A stretch of DNA of 64,000 nt from Longimicrobium sp. (lineage in GTDB: Bacteria > Gemmatimonadota > Gemmatimonadetes > Longimicrobiales > Longimicrobiaceae), in the NCBI GenBank assembly GCA_036389795.1, contig DASVWD010000099.1, positions 1 to 64,000 on the forward strand, read 5' to 3'. Within the stretch, counting starts at the first letter, position 1. Each line of letters begins with the position of its first letter. Shown here one piece after another: positions 17,610-27,980 of the stretch. The translations under genes were made by a program, and so were the position numbers. The notes under the pieces were generated by a model, which was not told the origin of the DNA, searched no databases, and was given only the letters and a program-made list of their open reading frames with translations.

Positions 17610-20552
17610 CTATCCCGGCTGCGGCTCGGGCGAGGCCGCGAGGCGCCCGTGGCGGATCTCCTCCGCCAGGGCGGCGGTCTCGGCCTCGGGCTCGGCGTCC
17701 AGCTCCTGGCGCAGGAGCGCCCGCAGGCGCTCGTACACGCGCAGGGCGCGGTCGCGCTGCCCCGCGCGCGCCAGGCAGAGCATCAGGCGGCGGTGCGCGT
17801 CCTCGCCGAGCTCCTCCCTGCGCACCAGCCGCTCGAAGACGTCCGCCGCCCCGGCGAAGTCGCCGCGCTCCATCAGGAGGCCGCCGAGCGCGGAGAGGCC
17901 GTCCACGTACAGCCGGCGCAGGCGGTCGTGGACCTCCAGGTGCCAGTCGCCCACCGCCTCGCCTTCCAGGAAGTCGCCGCGGTAGAGGCCGAGCGCGGCG
18001 CGGAGCTTTTGCTCCGCCCCGGCGGCGCCGGAGCGCGCGTCCCGGAGCGCGGCCGCGGCCTCGCGCTCGAAGACGGCGGCATCGAACCACACCTCCAGCC
18101 CGGGAGCGATCCGGTAGCGCTCCCCCTCCTGCACGATCCAGTCGGGGCGGCCCAGGCTCCTGCGCAGGCGGTGCAGGAGCACGTGGAAGCTGTTCTTCAC
18201 CTGCGCGGCGGAGGCGTCCGGCCAGAACGCGAGTCCCACCTGCTCGCGCGTCCTCCCCTGCGGGTGGCCGAGGAGGAAGACCAGGAGCTCCCTCGGCCGC
18301 GCGTGGGTCCACGCGTCGGGGGCCAGCGGCTCGCCCTCGGTGGCGATCTCCAGCGGGCCGAGCGCGCGCACGACGAGCGCGGGCGCGGCAGCCGCGGCGT
18401 CGCTCCCGGCGTCGGACGACGCCTCCGCGAGCACCGAAGACGCGGGGGGCCGGTCCGCCGGGACGTCCCCCGCCGCGTGCGCGGGCGCGAGGGCGAACTC
18501 GACCGCCTGCTCCAGCCGCAGCGCCTGCCCTTCCCTCCACCCGCGCTCCCAGGCGGCCTCGCCCAGCCGCGCGCGGGTGGCGGCCCGGGCGTGCTCGTAC
18601 GCCTCGCGGTCGACGGGAGTGACGTGGGAGCCGACGGCCGCCAGGCGCGCCTCGGCCGCCCCGAACAGGCGCGCCGCGCGCTCGTCGTCGCCCGTGGCGC
18701 TCGCTACCTTCGCCAGGTGCGCCAGCGAGAGCAGGGCCATGAACACGTTGCCGCCCTCGAGCGTGAGCGGCAGCGACTCCCGCACGAGTCCCCCGGCCCG
18801 GTGGAAGTCGCCCTGCTCGTAGGCCGTGGCCGCCAGGTTGTTGAGCGCGTTCCCCGCGCCCGCCGGGTCGCCCATCTCGCGCGCCAGCGCCAGCCGCTCG
18901 CCGTAGAGCGCCTCCGCCCGCGCGAAGTCGCGCCGCCGCAGCGCGGTGGTCCCCAGGTTGTTCAGCACCATCGCCGCGAACCACCGGTCCCCCGCCTCCC
19001 GCAGGAGGGGGAGCGCCTGCTCGTAGAGCGCCTCCGCGCGCGCGAAGTCGCCCTGGTCGGCGGCCGCCAGTCCCAGGCTGTTGAGCACGCGCCCGGTCAT
19101 GCGCCGGTCGTCCAGCGCGCGGTAGAGGGCCTCGCTCTCCTCCAGCAGCGGCCGCGAGGCGGCATAGTCCCGCTGCCGCGTCGCCAGGTTGCCGGCCCCC
19201 AGCAGCGCCTTCGCGCGCGTCTGCTCCCGGAGCCCTCCGGCCGAGAGGGCCTCCGCCAGCCACTGCCGGCCCTCGCCCAGGTGCCCGTGCTGCTGCCAGT
19301 AGCGGGCGAGCGCCCCGGCCAGGCGGGCCGCGGCCTCCGCATCCCCCGTCTCCAGCCCCGTGCGCAGCGCCGTGCGGAAGTTGTCGTGCTCCGCCTCCAG
19401 GCGGGCGAGCCAGCGGCCCTGCTCGGGTCCCGTGAGCCGCGGCTCGGCCTCTTCCGCCAGCGCCAGGAAGTGCTCCAGGTGCCGGCGCCGCCAGCGCTCC
19501 TCCTCGCCCGCCTGGCGCAGCCGCTCCCCCGCGTACTGCCGCACCGTCTCCAGCAGCCGGCAGCGCGCGGCGCCCCCCTGCTCCTGCATGGCCACCAGCG
19601 ACTTGTCCACCAGCGCGGAGAGCAGGTCCAGCACCTCGAACGGCTCGACCTCCTCGCCGGCGCAGACCGCCTCGGCGGCGTCGATGGTGAAGCCCCCGGC
19701 GAACACGGAGAGGCGCTCCAGCAGCTTCTGCTCGCGCCCGGAGAGGAGGCCGTAGCTCCAGTCCATGGTGGCGCGCAGCGTCTGCTGGCGGGGGACGGCG
19801 GTGCGGCGCCCGCCGGTCAGCAGGCGGAAGGCGTCGCCGAGGCGCTCCGCGATCTGCTCGGGCGTGAGCACCCGCACGCGCGCGGCCGCCAGCTCGATGG
19901 CCAGCGGGAGCCCGTCGAGGCGCTGGCAGATCCGCGCGACGGCGGGCACGTTCGCCGCAGTCAGGCGGAAGTCCGGCGCGCTGTCCCGCGCCCGCTCGAC
20001 GAAGAGCCGCACCGCGGCGGCGCCCGCCGCGTCCTCCAGCCCCGCCCCCTCGCCGCCGGGGAGCGCGAGCCCGGGCACCAGCCACGCGCGCTCGCCGGCC
20101 ACGCCCAGCGCCTCGCGGCTGGTGGCCAGCACCTTCACCCCGGGGCAGCCGCGCAGCAGCAGCTCGGCGAGGCGGGCGCAGGCCTCCACCAGGTGCTCGC
20201 AGTTGTCGAGCACCACCAGCACGCTCCGCTCGCGCAGCACCTCCAGCAGCACGTCGACGAGCGGACGGCCGCCCTCCTCCCGCACCCCCAGCGCGGCGGC
20301 GACCTGCCGCGGGATCAGGTCGGGGCTCTGCACCGGCGCCAGCTCGACCCAGGCGACGCCGTGCGGATACTCCCCGGCCGCCTGCGCCGCCGCCTCCAGC
20401 GCCAGGCGCGTCTTCCCGCTTCCGCCGGCGCCGGTGAGCGTCAGCAGGCGCGTCGAGCCGAGCAGCCGCCGCACCTCCGCCACTTCGCTCTCGCGGCCGA
20501 CGAAGCTGGTGAGCTGGACCGGAAGGCTGTCCGCCGTACGCGTCGCGCTCAT
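17610..20552 (-). CDS. NB-ARC/TPR regulator with C-terminal BTAD (SARP-like) domain
   Basis: 980-residue signal-transduction ATPase. The N-terminal nucleotide-binding domain has Walker A LTGAGGSGKTRLALE (residues ~38-52) and Walker B VLVVLDNCEHL (~115-125). A long TPR-like array follows (residues ~330-650). The C-terminal quarter has a winged-helix segment (WTHARPRELLVFLLGHPQGR) and a bacterial transcriptional activation domain up to the end. This order is the reverse of typical AfsR/SARP proteins, where DNA-binding and BTAD come first. It probably activates transcription in response to a nucleotide and an unknown ligand. The ATG is chosen at the start of the FVGRE-type ATPase. Confidence 0.85.
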   Translation of the reverse strand: MSATRTADSLPVQLTSFVGRESEVAEVRRLLGSTRLLTLTGAGGSGKTRLALEAAAQAAGEYPHGVAWVELAPVQSPDLIPRQVAAALGVREEGGRPLVDVLLEVLRERSVLVVLDNCEHLVEACARLAELLLRGCPGVKVLATSREALGVAGERAWLVPGLALPGGEGAGLEDAAGAAAVRLFVERARDSAPDFRLTAANVPAVARICQRLDGLPLAIELAAARVRVLTPEQIAERLGDAFRLLTGGRRTAVPRQQTLRATMDWSYGLLSGREQKLLERLSVFAGGFTIDAAEAVCAGEEVEPFEVLDLLSALVDKSLVAMQEQGGAARCRLLETVRQYAGERLRQAGEEERWRRRHLEHFLALAEEAEPRLTGPEQGRWLARLEAEHDNFRTALRTGLETGDAEAAARLAGALARYWQQHGHLGEGRQWLAEALSAGGLREQTRAKALLGAGNLATRQRDYAASRPLLEESEALYRALDDRRMTGRVLNSLGLAAADQGDFARAEALYEQALPLLREAGDRWFAAMVLNNLGTTALRRRDFARAEALYGERLALAREMGDPAGAGNALNNLAATAYEQGDFHRAGGLVRESLPLTLEGGNVFMALLSLAHLAKVASATGDDERAARLFGAAEARLAAVGSHVTPVDREAYEHARAATRARLGEAAWERGWREGQALRLEQAVEFALAPAHAAGDVPADRPPASSVLAEASSDAGSDAAAAAPALVVRALGPLEIATEGEPLAPDAWTHARPRELLVFLLGHPQGRTREQVGLAFWPDASAAQVKNSFHVLLHRLRRSLGRPDWIVQEGERYRIAPGLEVWFDAAVFEREAAAALRDARSGAAGAEQKLRAALGLYRGDFLEGEAVGDWHLEVHDRLRRLYVDGLSALGGLLMERGDFAGAADVFERLVRREELGEDAHRRLMLCLARAGQRDRALRVYERLRALLRQELDAEPEAETAALAEEIRHGRLAASPEPQPG

Positions 20553-20797
20553 GCCCGCGGCTCCGCTGCCGCGCGCGGGCGGACGGAACGGCCCGTCCCC
20601 GCGGGGAAAAGACGAGCGACGCCGGCGCGGACGGGCGCGCCGAGCGGGCGGAAGGGTGCGCGCGGGAGGAAAGGCAACGCTGGAACGGCGGTGATCGGGT
20701 TGGTCGATGCCGGGAGATGCCGAGAAACAGATGACCTTACCCGACAATCTCACAGGCCCGGCGCCGCCCCGTCAACACGCGGGCGGAAAGCGCCGGA

Positions 20798-21373
20798 TCA
20801 CCGCCCTTCCACTTCCCCCGCCAGGAAGCGGACCAGCCGGTCGCCCGCCGCCGCGCCGATCCCCGGCGGCGCGCCGTCGGGACCTGCGTGCAGGAGGAGG
20901 ATGGGGTGCCCGGAGTGGAGCAGGGCGTCGCCGATCCCACCGTCGTCGAGCGCGGGGTCCGCGGCGCCGCTCCGGACGAGCGCCAGCCGGCCCACCCGCG
21001 CGGGGTCGGTGAGCGCGAAGTGCAGCGCGGCCACGCCGAAGCTCTCGTCCGCCACCAGGCTCGGCCGCGCCAGCCCCAGCCCGTCGATCACGTCCCGCAG
21101 CCAGGCGGAGGTCGCGAGCGGCGGGGCATCGCCGTTCCGCGCGCGCCACGGCTCGGGCGCGATCACGCGGAAGCGCATCGCCAGCTCGCACAGGAGCGAG
21201 GCGAGCAGCGGCTGCGCGCCTTCGCCCGCCAGGAGCAGCACGGGTGCGCCGCTCCCCGCGCGTCGGTACCGCGTCTCGACCGCGCCGGTCTGGACCACCG
21301 CCTCGATCACCCCGGGCGCGGGGCGCAGGGCGGAGCGGGGTGCGAGGATGGGCGGATCGGCGGTCGGTCTCAT
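20798..21373 (-). CDS. small alpha/beta-hydrolase-like protein
   Basis: 191-residue protein reading like a shortened alpha/beta hydrolase. It has a strand and oxyanion region APVLLLAGEGAQPL, then DVIDGLGL before the nucleophile elbow ADESFGVAALHFAL. In the elbow the usual GxSxG is ADESFG, keeping the central Ser. A candidate second-to-last segment HPILLLHAGPDGAP is present. The protein ends soon after, so the usual C-terminal His loop is missing or altered. It lies upstream of the NB-ARC/BTAD regulator on the same strand. It may be inactive or a sensor. Confidence 0.6.
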   Translation of the reverse strand: MRPTADPPILAPRSALRPAPGVIEAVVQTGAVETRYRRAGSGAPVLLLAGEGAQPLLASLLCELAMRFRVIAPEPWRARNGDAPPLATSAWLRDVIDGLGLARPSLVADESFGVAALHFALTDPARVGRLALVRSGAADPALDDGGIGDALLHSGHPILLLHAGPDGAPPGIGAAAGDRLVRFLAGEVEGR

Positions 21374-21588
21374 CGGGGCTCGCTCTGGCTGCGGGGTCGT
21401 CCGGACGCGCGGGAGGTGCGCGCGTTCACCGCACCCAAGGTCGCCCCGCCCCGATTACCGGGCGATTACACGGCTCCCGCTCGTCCCGGTAATCGTCCCG
21501 TAACCCCTCCGCGCCAGCTTGTGATGCGACCGGGGCGACGTACCCGCCGCCCGGCGAAACGACCACACAACTGCGAACGGGGGAACGT

Positions 21589-22863
21589 ATGAAGACCATG
21601 CGCCTGTGGATCCTGTCGGCGGCCGTGCTGGCCGCGGCCGCGTGCGGCGACACCGGCACCGGCTCCGAGCCGGGCAACGGAGGCAACAACGGGGGCGGCA
21701 ACGGGCCCGGCCCGGTCAAGACGGTGGCCGAGGTCGTCGTCACGCCCGACGCGCCGGTCCTGGAGGTGGGCGCCGCGCAGGACCTCTCCGCCACCCTGAA
21801 GGCGGCCGACGGCACGGTGCTGGGCGGGCGGACGATCGCGTGGGAGAGCAGCGACGAGGCGGTGGCGAAGGTCACCTCCGCCGGGCGGGTGACGGCGCTC
21901 GCGGAGGGGACGGCCACCATCACCGCCAGCAGCGAGGGACGCGCGGGGCGCGCGACCCTCACCGTCCGCCCGCAGCCGGTCGCCACGGTCACCATCCTCC
22001 CCGAGAGCCCGGTGGCGCTGTACGAGGGCGGGAGCATGCAGCTGATCGCCGTCCCGCGCGCCGCGGACGGGAGCGACCTGAACATGCGCGTCCCGGTGTG
22101 GCAGAGCAGCGACGAGTCGGTGGCGTGGGTGAGCAATACGGGGGGGCTGGTGGCCGGCACGGCCGGGACGGCGACCATCACGGCGACGGTGGAGGGGAAG
22201 AGCGACACGGTGACGGTGCGCGTGTTGACGCTGGTCCGCTCGGTCCGGGTGACGCCGGCGGCGGTGGAGCTCGCGGTGGGCGGCACGGCGTCGCTCGGAG
22301 CCGCCGCGCTCGACGCGAGCGGGGCCCCGCTGGGGCGGACCATCGCCTGGGCCAGCGAGAACGCGTCGGTCGCCACGGTGGACGCGTCCGGCCGGGTGAC
22401 CGCCCGCGGGGTGGGGACCACGGAGATCACCGCCACCGTCTCCGGGGTGGTGGGCCGCGCGACGGTGCGGGTGCTCTCCCAGACGGTGTTCCGGCTGGAG
22501 AGCGCGGAGGGCCGGCCGGTACCCGCCCGCCTCTACGACAGGGTGATCGAGGACGACGACGGCGTCTCGCACACCCTGCGCGTGGTGGCCACGGGCGGCG
22601 CGATCCGGATCCTGGGCTCGCGCTGGGAGCAGCGCCTCACGCTCGACACCTACGAGGGCGGCGTGCTGGCGTGGAGCCGGACCTTCACGGACAGCGGCGA
22701 CCTGATGTACGACGCCTTCACCGGCGAGCCCATGCTCGTCTCCACGACGTACCCGGGCTTCGTGCACCGGGGGAGCTACAGCGCCGACGGCAACCGGCTG
22801 ACCGTCCGGCAGAAGGTGGACGGCGACGCGCCGGAGATCAGCTTCGTCTACGCCAGGCAGTAA
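21589..22863 (+). CDS. lipoprotein with three BIG2 (bacterial Ig-like) domains
   Basis: 424-residue surface protein. The lipoprotein signal (AAAC near residue 20) is followed by a Gly/Asn-rich linker. Three Ig-like domains span about residues 45-130, 131-215 and 216-300. Each has the WESSDEAVAKVTSAGRVTAL type of motif and ends in ATITA or TTEITA. The C-terminal 120 residues form a distinct beta-rich region with no match that I recognise. GGGGGA precedes the ATG. It is probably anchored in the outer membrane and displayed or periplasmic; such domains serve adhesion or structure. Confidence 0.82.
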   Translation: MKTMRLWILSAAVLAAAACGDTGTGSEPGNGGNNGGGNGPGPVKTVAEVVVTPDAPVLEVGAAQDLSATLKAADGTVLGGRTIAWESSDEAVAKVTSAGRVTALAEGTATITASSEGRAGRATLTVRPQPVATVTILPESPVALYEGGSMQLIAVPRAADGSDLNMRVPVWQSSDESVAWVSNTGGLVAGTAGTATITATVEGKSDTVTVRVLTLVRSVRVTPAAVELAVGGTASLGAAALDASGAPLGRTIAWASENASVATVDASGRVTARGVGTTEITATVSGVVGRATVRVLSQTVFRLESAEGRPVPARLYDRVIEDDDGVSHTLRVVATGGAIRILGSRWEQRLTLDTYEGGVLAWSRTFTDSGDLMYDAFTGEPMLVSTTYPGFVHRGSYSADGNRLTVRQKVDGDAPEISFVYARQ

Positions 22864-22874
22864 AACTACAAAGC

Positions 22875-22937
22875 CTCACGCAGAGTCAGCAGAGTCAGCA
22901 GAGAACCCTTCCGTTGACTCTGCTGACTCTGCGTGAG
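22875..22937. repeat. 63-bp imperfect palindrome (copy B2)
   Basis: It is almost identical to copy B1 and begins 12 bp after the stop codon of the BIG2 lipoprotein. Arms read CTCACGCAGAGTCAGCAGAG and its complement. The position suggests a 3'-end hairpin. Confidence 0.75.
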
Positions 22938-23111
22938 AAAAGTCTTTTGCCGGGCTTCGGGACAAGAGGATCTTCGCCGGATTGTGACGGACTGTGATCC
23001 TGGACGCCAGCCCGCGCGGCCCCACGCTCCCACGGTAACGTTGCGAGCGTATCGCCCTACCCACACTTTGTTTACTTTCCTGCTTTTCTTCCCGCCGCCG
23101 GGAGGCCGGAC

Positions 23112-23576
23112 ATGAACCGACGCCAGCTCCTCGCCGCCGAGGTCTACGGCTACAGCTACGCCAACTACTGGGACCATCTCGAGGTCCGCAACGAACGCTT
23201 TACGAAGCTGATGCCGCAGGACGTGGACACCCTCGAGCGGGCGGACCGCGAAGGGTGGGACGCGGCGCGGCTGGCGAAGGCGCTCGACACGGACGAAGCC
23301 GAGGCCGAGGTGGCGCGCCGGGCCTACGGGGAAGCCAGGGAGATCGTCGACGCGCCGACTCCGGCCGAGTCGTTCCGGCGCGGCGTGCGCATCTCGGTCC
23401 AGCGCGCGCTGGAAGAGGGGCTCGATGATCCCGCCAAGATCGAAGCCCTCGTAACGCAGGTCTGCTACCGCGCGGCGGATCTGGCCTACCTTCTGGACCA
23501 GCAGGGAGAAACGCTCTCGGATTACTCCGAGGAGCTGCGCCGGGAGCCCGCAGTCGAGGACCTCGATCCGGAGTAA
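23112..23576 (+). CDS. hypothetical acidic protein upstream of a mazE relic
   Basis: 154 residues, strongly charged and acidic at the C-terminus (EELRREPAVEDLDPE). It is predicted to be mainly helical and has no signal peptide. An early aromatic segment (VYGYSYANYWDHLEVRNERF) is the only distinctive stretch. Its stop codon lies three bases before the start of the MazE-like pseudogene, so they look like a former operon. I do not recognise the family. Confidence 0.5.
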   Translation: MNRRQLLAAEVYGYSYANYWDHLEVRNERFTKLMPQDVDTLERADREGWDAARLAKALDTDEAEAEVARRAYGEAREIVDAPTPAESFRRGVRISVQRALEEGLDDPAKIEALVTQVCYRAADLAYLLDQQGETLSDYSEELRREPAVEDLDPE

Positions 23577-23579
23577 GTC

Positions 23580-23820
23580 ATGCGACTGCGCATACAGAGG
23601 TGGGGAAACAGCCCGGCTCTCCGCATTCCCCGATCTTTCGCTTCGGAGAGCACCTGAGCCCCGGTCCGGAGGTAGACCTCGCGATGCAGGGTGGACGGCT
23701 CGTCATCACTCCCCTACCGAGCCTTCATACAGGCTGGAGGATCTCCTCGCGCAGATTACTCCCGAGAACCTGCACGACGAGACCGACACCGGCCTCAGCG
23801 TCGGAAACGAGGTGTGGTGA
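23580..23820 (+). pseudogene. frameshifted MazE/AbrB-type antitoxin
   Basis: The first frame encodes MRLRIQRWGNSPALRIPRSF, the classic MazE N-terminus, then stops after five more residues. A shift restores EHLSPGPEVDLAMQGGRLVI and TPLPS. A second shift gives YRLEDLLAQITPENLHDETD and a tail ending VGNEVW before a stop. All parts of an ~80-residue MazE antitoxin are present in order but in three frames. No MazF toxin gene follows. It is either a decaying antitoxin or a place with two sequencing indels. Confidence 0.8.
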
Positions 23821-23872
23821 GCCGCCAAGTTCCGGCACGGGAGATCCTCAGAATCAACCCGAACCCGGCAAC

Positions 23873-23905
23873 GGAAAGGCGCACGACATCGCCGTGCGCC
23901 TTTCC
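23873..23905 (-). terminator. hairpin downstream of ahcY
   Basis: GGAAAGGCGCACG and CGTGCGCCTTTCC form a perfect 13-bp stem with a 7-nt loop, 34 bp beyond the ahcY stop. There is no clear T-run on the minus strand. Confidence 0.55.
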
Positions 23906-23938
23906 TGTTGTCGCCGACCTGGAGCGGATGGATCCCGC

Positions 23939-25429
<1,491 letters not shown>

Positions 25430-25465
25430 GTTGCTCTCCCTGGTTCGGGTTCGGCCCACTCGGGC

Positions 25466-25520
25466 GAATGAATTCGCTGCAACAACCACACGAAGTCCGC
25501 CTTCGCGGACTACCGGTTCT
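25466..25520. repeat. GAATTCGCTGCAACAAC-type repeat
   Basis: AATGAATTCGCTGCAACAAC is followed by AAGTCCGCCTTCGCGGACT, whose ends pair as a hairpin. Related pieces lie at 10690-10760, 30368-30425, 32185-32240 and 34040-34100. It lies upstream of ahcY; no SAH-riboswitch core was recognised. Confidence 0.5.
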
Positions 25521-25582
25521 CGTGCCGCACGGGGTCCGGCGCACGCATCTGGCCTCGCGGTGTGACGACCTGCTACGGCTCC

Positions 25583-25945
25583 CTACCCGTCGCGGTGCAC
25601 CGTCTCGGGGGAGAAGGCGGGGAGGCAGACGGCCACGTACTCGGCGCCGCCGGGCTCGGGCGTGCTGTAGCGCACCCACTCGCCGGGCGCCGTGACCACC
25701 GCCTGCCCCGCGCGCACCTCCAGCGCCCCGGCCTCGTGCTCCACCCGCAGCATCCCCTGGAGCACCACGGTGATCTCCTCGAACTCGGGACGCTGCCCGG
25801 GCTCCACCCACCCCTCCGGCGAGCGCATCCGCGCCACGCTCACCTCGCGGTGCCCGCTGTTCACCCGCCCCGCGTACTCCTCGATCCGCTTCGGCTTGCT
25901 CCCCGCCGCCTCCACGATCGCCGGCGCCTCGATCAGCCTGGGCAT
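25583..25945 (-). CDS. small cupin-domain protein
   Basis: 120-residue single-domain cupin. The barrel core reads RPEFEEITVVLQGMLRVEHEAGALE and then AGQAVVTAPGEWVRYSTPE. The first motif has Glu/Glu rather than the common His pair, so metal binding is uncertain. The protein is cytoplasmic with no signal peptide. It lies between the ArsR-methyltransferase fusion and ahcY on the same strand, so it may be co-transcribed and linked to one-carbon metabolism by position only. Confidence 0.75.
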   Translation of the reverse strand: MPRLIEAPAIVEAAGSKPKRIEEYAGRVNSGHREVSVARMRSPEGWVEPGQRPEFEEITVVLQGMLRVEHEAGALEVRAGQAVVTAPGEWVRYSTPEPGGAEYVAVCLPAFSPETVHRDG

Positions 25946-26001
25946 CCCCCTCCTCCCGTTCTCAACGATCCACCCCGCCCCGCGCCGGGCCCGTCATGTC
26001 C

Positions 26002-26027
26002 ACCCTCTCCCGAAGTTGGGAGAGGGT
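26002..26027. repeat. ACCCTCTCCC hairpin repeat (copy 2)
   Basis: It has the same 10-bp stem and GAAGTT loop as the copy at 3151. It lies in the short gap between the cupin and the ArsR-methyltransferase genes. Confidence 0.6.
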
Positions 26028-26094
26028 TGCCGCTCTAAGGCGGCGGGTGAGGGCCGCCGCGGCCGCGCCGACCTCAGCCGAGACACGCTGATTC

Positions 26095-27045
26095 TCACCC
26101 CGCGGCCTTTGCCGACGCGGCAAACAGCGTCGGCCCTTTCGCGGCCGGGTCGGGCGGGAGGGGGACGCGGCGGAAGCCCTCGAAGCCCGCCTCCTCCATC
26201 CAGCGGCCGATCTGCTCGCCGGAAAAACCAAGCCACACGTGCCCCATCGCCTGGCGGTACTCCTCGCGGTCGTGCGGGGCCATGTCCACCACCAGCACGC
26301 GCCCGCCGGACTTCAGCACCCGCCGCGCCTCGGCCAGCGCGGCCTGGGGCTCGGCGACGTAGTGCAGCACCAGGAAGAGGAGCGCCGCGTCCGCCTCGCC
26401 GTCGTCCAGCGGGAGCGCCTCCAGCTCGCCCGCGCGCACCTCCACGCTCGCGAGCGCGCCCAGCCGCTTGCGCGCCGCCGCCAGCATCGCCGGCGAGCTG
26501 TCGACGGCCACCACGCGGCGGACGAAGGGCGCCAGCGACTCGCTCACCTGCCCCGTCCCGCACCCCAGGTCGGCCACGGTCCACTCGGGATCGAGCAGCC
26601 CCAGCAGGCCCGCCAGGTCCGCCCGCTGCCCGAACAGCTCCGCGCGGAGCCTGTCCCACTGCCCGGCGGCGGAGGAGAAGAACTCCTGCGAGCGCGTGCT
26701 GCGCTGGGCCAGCACCGTGCGCAGCCGCTCGGCGTCCTGCCCTGCCGCCGGGGTGGCGGCCACCTCCTCGCGCACCAGCCGCCAGAGCCGGCGGGCGGAA
26801 GAGTCCAGGCGGTCGGCCACCATGCGGTAGCGGCGGCTGGTCCCCTCGGCGCGCCCGGCCACCCACTCCTCGTCCGCCAGCAGCTTCAGGTGCCGGCTCA
26901 CCGTGCTCTGCGGGAGCTGGAGCACCGCGCACAGCTCGCCCACCGTCAGCTCGTGCCGCTCCAGGAGCAGCAGGAGCCGGCTGCGCGTGCCGTCGGCCAG
27001 CGCCGACATGCGGTCGAAGATCGGGGGCGCGCCGTTCGCTTTCAT
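26095..27045 (-). CDS. ArsR-family regulator fused to SAM-dependent methyltransferase (SahR-like)
   Basis: 316-residue fusion. Residues ~8-85 are an ArsR-type winged helix (MSALADGTRSRLLLLLERHE, then LCAVLQLPQSTVSRHLKLL). Residues ~135-310 are a class I methyltransferase with motif I VADLGCGTGQVSE and the post-motif LKSGGRVLVVDM. The ATG is chosen at the start of the HTH domain. ArsR-methyltransferase fusions near ahcY belong to the SahR group, which binds S-adenosylhomocysteine and controls SAM-cycle genes. The role here is inferred from architecture and location. Confidence 0.88.
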   Translation of the reverse strand: MKANGAPPIFDRMSALADGTRSRLLLLLERHELTVGELCAVLQLPQSTVSRHLKLLADEEWVAGRAEGTSRRYRMVADRLDSSARRLWRLVREEVAATPAAGQDAERLRTVLAQRSTRSQEFFSSAAGQWDRLRAELFGQRADLAGLLGLLDPEWTVADLGCGTGQVSESLAPFVRRVVAVDSSPAMLAAARKRLGALASVEVRAGELEALPLDDGEADAALLFLVLHYVAEPQAALAEARRVLKSGGRVLVVDMAPHDREEYRQAMGHVWLGFSGEQIGRWMEEAGFEGFRRVPLPPDPAAKGPTLFAASAKAAG

Positions 27046-27118
27046 TCGTTCAGCCGGATGGAAGGATACAGCACTCCTCCTCCCGGCGCAAGGTCGAAGG
27101 ATCGATGCTGGAAAAGCG

Positions 27119-27151
27119 GAGCCTCCGCGTCCCATCGGAACGCGGAGGCTC
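27119..27151 (-). terminator. terminator of CYCXC protein gene
   Basis: GAGCCTCCGCGT and ACGCGGAGGCTC form a perfect 12-bp stem with a 9-nt loop, 36 bp after the stop codon of the minus-strand CYCXC gene. Confidence 0.6.
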
Positions 27152-27186
27152 GACTCACCTCTCTGCGGTACGGGCTGGCCCCGCGG

Positions 27187-27666
27187 CTACGAGCCGCCGC
27201 CGTATGCCGTGTCTACCGCCTGCCGGATGTCCTCCAGCGTCTTCCCCTCCCGGTGCAGCCTCAGGACGAGGGTCGCCTGGCCCTGGCAGATCCCGCAGTC
27301 CGCGGCCATCTGGCTCTTGTAGCAGTCCAGCAGCGAGCGCAGCTCCGGGTGCCGCTCGTGGCAGTCGCAGTGGCAGTAGATGCCGTCCAGCACCTGCGGG
27401 ATCCGCCGGGCCGCGACGTATGCCTGCCTCGCCCGGCCCTTCACCTGGGACACCGGCAGCACCCCCGTGGCGTCGATCCCCGGGCGCGGCTCCGGGTGGA
27501 CGTGCCGCTGGGCGGACGGCGGCGCGGCGTGATGTTCGTGCTCGTGCTGCTGTGCCCGCGCGCTCGCCGGCACCGCGAGCCCCAGGAGCGCGGCGGCGAG
27601 CGCCGGGAGCAGGACGCCCGGGCGGCCCGGAAGCACGGGCCTGGAACGGCGGAGGGGAAACGGCAT
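27187..27666 (-). CDS. secreted CYCXC-motif protein
   Basis: 159-residue protein. The signal region is LLPALAAALLGLAVPASARAQ, then a His-rich linker (HEHEHHAAPPSAQRHVHP). The conserved domain reads LDGIYCHCDCHERHPELRSL followed by LDCYKSQMAADCGICQGQA and ends EDIRQAVDTAYGGG. This matches the PCYCGC/CYCXC family with its clustered Cys and His, which suggests metal binding outside the cytoplasm. The family's physiological role is unclear. The chosen ATG begins the signal peptide. It precedes, in opposite orientation, the acyl-CoA synthetase. Confidence 0.82.
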   Translation of the reverse strand: MPFPLRRSRPVLPGRPGVLLPALAAALLGLAVPASARAQQHEHEHHAAPPSAQRHVHPEPRPGIDATGVLPVSQVKGRARQAYVAARRIPQVLDGIYCHCDCHERHPELRSLLDCYKSQMAADCGICQGQATLVLRLHREGKTLEDIRQAVDTAYGGGS

Positions 27667-27980
27667 GGGGAAGACTTCCTTCACGGTTCGCGGAGCCCGG
27701 TGGAGCGCGGCCGGCACCTGGTACGCTCGGGCGGCGGAAAGAGTTGCCGCCGGCACCGGGCGGACCGGCGGCGTCGCCTGGGCCGCAGAAAGCTGCAACA
27801 GAGCGGGCGCGCGCGAAAGGGAGTCGGGCTTCTCCCTTCACCTGCGCAGGCGGATGCCGGTTGGTGCGAGCGCCGGGCGCGCCGTACATTCCCGCCCGCG
27901 CGGCCGGCCGCCGCGCGGACGCGGCCCGGACGAGCCATGCCTCGCCCCTACGAAAACGACGGTGTGCAGGCACGATCCAG
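27667..27980. other. G+C-rich gap, no supported gene
   Basis: Between the divergent CYCXC and acyl-CoA synthetase genes I see only a partial end of the 103-bp element (GCCATGCCTCGCCCCTACG near 27935-27953) before the octamer tract. No promoter was convincing. Confidence 0.4.

Noticed and set aside
20798-21373. Full-length active alpha/beta hydrolase
   Set aside because: The protein is short, the elbow is ADESFG and a C-terminal catalytic His could not be placed, so activity is not claimed.
17649-21503. 1284-residue open frame on the plus strand
   Set aside because: It is antisense to the NB-ARC/BTAD regulator, with Arg/Pro/Gln-biased composition and no recognisable motifs.
25430-25582. SAH riboswitch upstream of ahcY
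   Set aside because: The conserved riboswitch core was not found; the region holds a dispersed repeat instead. An Rfam search would settle it.
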